Made by a program: the position numbers and the translations under genes
Part shown: in pieces, positions 7,701 through 9,912 of the stretch
How the letters are laid out: every line of letters starts with the position of its first letter
How positions within the stretch are numbered: the first letter of the stretch is position 1
Notes under the pieces: model-generated
What the model was told of the DNA's origin: nothing
Databases searched by the model: none
The model's input: only the letters and a program-made list of their open reading frames with translations
NCBI GenBank assembly: GCA_022566435.1
Contig: JADFIX010000067.1
Coordinates: 1-9,912, forward strand
Origin: Planctomycetota bacterium
Lineage (GTDB): Bacteria > Planctomycetota > Phycisphaerae > UBA1845
DNA length: 9,912 nucleotides
Direction of reading: 5' to 3'

Positions 7701-9757
7701 TCACGGAAGCGGCACGCTTCATGGGAAAGCGGCGGCCCGTGGAGCCCATGGATTTTGCTGACGCCAGCATAGCCGAAGTCGCAACGGCGCTCGATCGGCT
7801 GGACCGGAGCGCCGAAGAGCAAGGCCAAGAGCCCCAGGCCGCAACGCCCCCTGGTATCGATACCTGGGTACGATGTTTCACCGTGGAGCTCGTCGAGCGT
7901 GAGCGTCGGCGAACCGGACCCAACCAAACGTATAGCGGATGGCGCGTGTATGCACCCGATGACCATCCTCTAGCCGAGCCGCTTCGACACGCCTTCGGCA
8001 GTGAGAAGCGCTCGGGTGGCGTGGTTGTGTGCCTGTCTCCAGATCTAGACGACTGCCAGATGCAGCTGCTGCTCGACGGTGTCCATGCGGCCTTGGAGAA
8101 TCCAAGCGAGGGCCGTTTCGTGCTGGTCCAACACGGCGGGGGTGCGGCAGCGATAGCGCGCACACTGCATCTAGAGGCCCGCGCGCTGGACGTCGCGGTG
8201 GTCGATCTGCCGCTGGACCATCCCGCCGCGGTGGATTGGATCCTCGCCGAAGCGCTCGCGGTCAGCGGTTTTTGTGAAGCTCACTTCGATCGTGCGGGCA
8301 CCCGGCGCGAGCCAGAGCTCCATTTGCTGCCGCCTCCAAAGGACCCGCCGAGGAGTCCACTCGGGCCACAGGACGTGTTGTTGGTCACTGGCGGAGGCAA
8401 GGGAATCTGTGCCGAAACTGCATTGCGCCTGGCAGAGAGCACGGGCGTTCGCCTAGCCCTGATCGGGCGCGCCGATCCCGCAAGCGACCCAGTTTTGGCG
8501 GAAAACCTCGAACGTATGGCAGAAAACGGGGTCCAGCTATATTACCATTCGGCGGATGTGACCGACGCAACGGCGGTTCGCGCCGCAGTGTCCGACGCAG
8601 AACGGCACTTGGGGCCGATAACGGCCTTGCTCCACGGCGCGGCCAGGAACTTGCCTTGCCCACTGGCTAACCTCGAAATCGCGGAACTGCGTGCGACGCT
8701 CGGTCCGAAGGTCCAAGGCCTGCAAAATATTCTCGAGGCTCTCGATTGCGAGCGGCTACGACTGCTGATCGCCTTCGGTTCAATAATTGCGCGAGGAGGA
8801 TTGCCGGGCGCGGGCCATTACGGACTAGCCAACGAGTTGCAAACTCGGCACGTGGAGCGATTTCAGGCCGCGCACCCGAATTGTCGTTGCTTAGCCCTCG
8901 AGTGGTCGATCTGGTCGCAAATCGGTATGGGGGCGCGGCTCGGAAGCGTCGAACGTCTAGCGGGCCAAGGGATCGACGCGATCGCGCCCGACCAGGGCGT
9001 TGCCGTGCTCGAAGAATTGCTCCGACGCGATCTGCCGGCGGTGGCGGTTACCATCACCAGCCGCTTCGGCCAGCTGCCGACGCTGCAACTGGCCCCGCGG
9101 GAACCATTGTTCTATCGCTTCCTCGAAACCGTACACGTTTTCTACCCCGACATCGAATTGGTGGCCGACGCGAAAATTTCATGGGAGAGCGACCCCTACT
9201 TGGAGGACCATGTTCTCGGCGGGGAAAGCCTGTTTCCCGGCGTCATGGGGTTAGAGGCCATGGCTCAGGCGGCGATGGCCGTGACTGGCGCCCGGCGTGC
9301 CCCTCACTTCGAAGACGTTCGCTTCGATCGCATCGTTATCGTCCCCAAGGATTGCCCCACAACCATTCGTTTGGCCGCCCTGGTGCGCGACAATCACCGG
9401 GTGGATGTCGTTCTGCGCTCTTCCAGCACCGATTTCCAAGTGGATCATTTCCGCGCGACCTGCCGCTTCGACGACGAACCTGTAATCCCCACGGAGACTG
9501 TAATCCCCACGGAGAGCGGTGGTTTGGATCGCCTTAACGGTAGCATCATCACCTTGAATCTCGAACGCGATCTATACGGTTCAATCCTATTTCACGGCGC
9601 AAGGTTCCGACGGGTCCGAGGTTACCGCTGGTTGCACGCGAAGAGCTGTGTTGCGGAAATCGCCCCGGGCGACTCATGCGAATGGTTTGGCCGTTACCTG
9701 CCAGCCGACTTGGTACTGGGCGATCCCGGCGCCCGCGATGCGGCGGACGTCCAGTGA
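4748..9757 (+). CDS. pksE: Enediyne iterative type I polyketide synthase PksE, C-terminally truncated (KS-AT-ACP-KR-DH, no PPTase)
   Basis: The 1669-residue protein follows the enediyne PKS layout. KS (about 5-460) has Cys213 in VDGACAAST, His346 in EGHGTGT and His386 in [12 protein letters not shown], plus the enediyne-type segments RWPYVRR, YKAPFP and [22 protein letters not shown] (about 586-880) has Ser662 in GHSLGEL and His764 in SLAFHSP. ACP (about 944-1020) has Ser978 in DLHLDSIT, the phosphopantetheine site. KR, with a structural half from about 1035, has the NADPH loop TGGGKG at 1214-1219 and Ser1345, Tyr1358 and Asn1362. DH has His1488 in [15 protein letters not shown] and [13 protein letters not shown] from 1608. 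It would load malonyl units and repeatedly extend, ketoreduce and dehydrate them to a linear polyene, normally released by thioesterase E10. Relatives are about 1900-2000 residues and end in a PPTase; here the protein stops after GDPGARDAA, so the PPTase and perhaps the DH edge are missing. Confidence 0.96.
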   Translation: MPSDGIAIVGLACRYPDANSPADLWDNVLAQRRAFRRIPDTRLCAADYVGSGPHALDLTYVKEAALIEGYEFDRLNFRVANTTYEAVDLTHWLALDVTAEAIEDAGFADGSGLPKETTGVIIGNTLTGEISRSNLLRTRWPYVRRLLATSLADRGWSTSDCDDFLSELETRYKAPFPPIGTDSLAGGLSNTIAGRICNHFDLNGGGYTVDGACAASTLSIITACNALTNCDLDVAIAGGVDISLDPFELVGFARLGALSDGVMRVYDANPTGFLPGEGCGIAVLMRLADAIADGHRIYAAIRGWGVSSDGKGGITRPEVDGQLLAIQRAYHKAGFGVHTVGYFEGHGTGTRIGDATELEALIRALEADGSRTRPSVIGSIKANIGHTKAAAGIASVIKAALALKSQIIPPTTGCQSPHPKLAEAPAALRILHRAERWHDEEPLRAAVSAMGFGGINTHLVLDRVGDTLSRDLTTRERMLIHSAQDCELFLFAGDDPADLAQSLNKMLEIAPALSYGELGDLAINRAAALVPGPYRAAVVAISPADLAEKLRTLLGQIAADPTIHWPTIHWNVEAGTFMARSCAEPRVGLLFPGQAAPVYLDGGALARRLPSVRAVYAAAKLADGGEPRSTAVAQPAIVAADLAALECLRLVGIEPQLSVGHSLGELVAFHWAGAFDASRLMQIAQFRGQIMDEVGVKNGAMARVNLEASEVRTLIEGRPVKIACLNGPREIVISGSADAVEEIVANLRARGISAQRLPVSLAFHSPLVAPAARVLADYLGRLDFQPLKQPVVSTVTGDYVPLDADLPDMLTKQIIEPVRFMDAVAQASQGLDLWIEAGPGMGLARLAHGITDVPVVSIDAGGPSLGGFLKSVGAAHTLGATVDCEALFESRFTRPFDEERRQIFITNPCERAPKFAEDGFVQAAMSPEETVDAETPVSVSTTDEPLDIIRHFVAQRTEIPASRIGDDDRFLSDLHLDSITVSELVTEAARFMGKRRPVEPMDFADASIAEVATALDRLDRSAEEQGQEPQAATPPGIDTWVRCFTVELVERERRRTGPNQTYSGWRVYAPDDHPLAEPLRHAFGSEKRSGGVVVCLSPDLDDCQMQLLLDGVHAALENPSEGRFVLVQHGGGAAAIARTLHLEARALDVAVVDLPLDHPAAVDWILAEALAVSGFCEAHFDRAGTRREPELHLLPPPKDPPRSPLGPQDVLLVTGGGKGICAETALRLAESTGVRLALIGRADPASDPVLAENLERMAENGVQLYYHSADVTDATAVRAAVSDAERHLGPITALLHGAARNLPCPLANLEIAELRATLGPKVQGLQNILEALDCERLRLLIAFGSIIARGGLPGAGHYGLANELQTRHVERFQAAHPNCRCLALEWSIWSQIGMGARLGSVERLAGQGIDAIAPDQGVAVLEELLRRDLPAVAVTITSRFGQLPTLQLAPREPLFYRFLETVHVFYPDIELVADAKISWESDPYLEDHVLGGESLFPGVMGLEAMAQAAMAVTGARRAPHFEDVRFDRIVIVPKDCPTTIRLAALVRDNHRVDVVLRSSSTDFQVDHFRATCRFDDEPVIPTETVIPTESGGLDRLNGSIITLNLERDLYGSILFHGARFRRVRGYRWLHAKSCVAEIAPGDSCEWFGRYLPADLVLGDPGARDAADVQ
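6428..6457 (+). repeat. 15-bp exact tandem duplication in the KS-AT linker of pksE
   Basis: CCAACCATTCATTGG is present twice head to tail at 6428-6442 and 6443-6457. It is in frame and gives [10 protein letters not shown] in the linker between KS and AT (about residues 561-570). The linker tolerates length changes, so function is probably unaffected. It looks like a recent replication-slippage event. Confidence 0.9.
9481..9516 (+). repeat. 18-bp tandem duplication in the DH region of pksE
   Basis: TGTAATCCCCACGGAGAC (9481-9498) is followed directly by the same 18 bases with one change in the last position (9499-9516). It stays in frame and encodes [12 protein letters not shown], in the loop between the two halves of the dehydratase domain. 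The near identity of the copies suggests a young duplication. Confidence 0.9.
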
Positions 9758-9762
9758 ATGCA
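9746..9762. other. Rearrangement or assembly junction between pksE and the inverted dehydrogenase fragment
   Basis: The last pksE residues that fit the family (GDPGARDAA) end at about 9745. The first codon that fits the minus-strand sugar dehydrogenase is at 9763-9765. Both coding sequences lose homology within this interval of about 17 bases, and the premature pksE stop (9755-9757) lies in it. No inverted repeat, target duplication or insertion sequence is visible at the joint, so the mechanism is not shown. A chimeric contig is possible. Confidence 0.65.
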
Positions 9763-9912
9763 GCCCCGCGCCCAGATCGACCGGTACTTGCCTGTCGCTT
9801 CGCCAATGAACGGGTTGTCGTCCGGAATGGCGTAGGGCAAGTTCGGACCTGCATCGCCGTCCACGTCAATACGCAGCATGGTTCCCAAGAAGGTCTCGAT
9901 GTTCTGTCCATT
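9763..9912 (-). pseudogene. PQQ-dependent sugar dehydrogenase (glucose/sorbosone dehydrogenase) internal fragment
   Basis: The minus strand read from 9912 gives about 50 codons resembling the middle of soluble PQQ-dependent glucose/sorbosone dehydrogenases. These are beta-propeller enzymes that oxidise sugars outside the cytoplasm. Visible signatures are [20 protein letters not shown] (family: N-x-Q-x-x-x-x-L-L-G-K-[IV]-L-R-[IL]-D-x-D-G), then [12 protein letters not shown] and YRSIWARG (family: A-I-P-x-D-N-P-F, then E-I-W-A-x-G-x-R-N-P). After WARG the expected RNP continuation is absent; the frame runs into sequence antisense to pksE and stops at 9694-9696. The N-terminal part lies beyond the right edge. 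The C-terminal half is therefore lost at the same point where pksE is cut. Confidence 0.78.

Noticed and set aside
8746..9537. Plus-strand open frame of 263 codons inside pksE
   Set aside because: It lies in an alternative frame of the KR-DH region; the translation is Arg/Gly-rich with no motif.
9549..9911. Minus-strand open frame of 120 codons at the right edge
   Set aside because: It is out of frame with the recognisable sugar dehydrogenase sequence and resembles nothing.

Overview
The window is high-GC DNA with tightly packed, overlapping genes. Protein style and the IS5-type transposase fragment suggest a Gram-negative bacterium, probably a proteobacterium, but the phylum cannot be fixed from this sequence. 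Its core is a plus-strand operon of enediyne 'warhead' genes: unbL/E3 (DUF1702, 845-1843), unbV/E4 (FG-GAP repeats plus ASPIC/UnbV domain, 1840-3819), unbU/E5 (RnfD-like membrane protein, 3816-4748) and the iterative polyketide synthase pksE (4748-9757). In known enediyne clusters these four travel together with a thioesterase (E10/TEBC), which is not in this window.

Layout from left to right. Positions 1-328 hold the C-terminal part of an IS5-family transposase on the minus strand; it runs off the left edge and meets a stop codon at 329-331. Positions 332-627 have no recognisable gene but contain a 16-bp tandem repeat of nearly three copies. A 70-codon gene (628-840) follows, ending 4 nt before unbL. 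The unbL-unbV and unbV-unbU junctions are ATGA overlaps and the unbU-pksE junction is a one-base TGATG overlap, so translation is very likely coupled along the operon.

PksE would make the linear polyene precursor of an enediyne. Its KS, AT, ACP, KR and DH domains all show their catalytic residues. The protein nevertheless stops at 1669 residues, inside or just after the second half of the DH, and has none of the C-terminal phosphopantetheinyl transferase (PPTase) domain normally fused to this family. Within about 20 bases of that point the sequence becomes an internal fragment of a PQQ-dependent sugar dehydrogenase on the minus strand (9763-9912). Either the cluster has been broken by a rearrangement, perhaps helped by nearby mobile elements, or the assembly is chimeric here.

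Two small in-frame tandem duplications inside pksE (6428-6457 and 9481-9516) and the upstream 16-bp repeat look like replication-slippage scars. The operon is therefore either a decaying enediyne cluster or one with an unusual split architecture that needs a separate PPTase.
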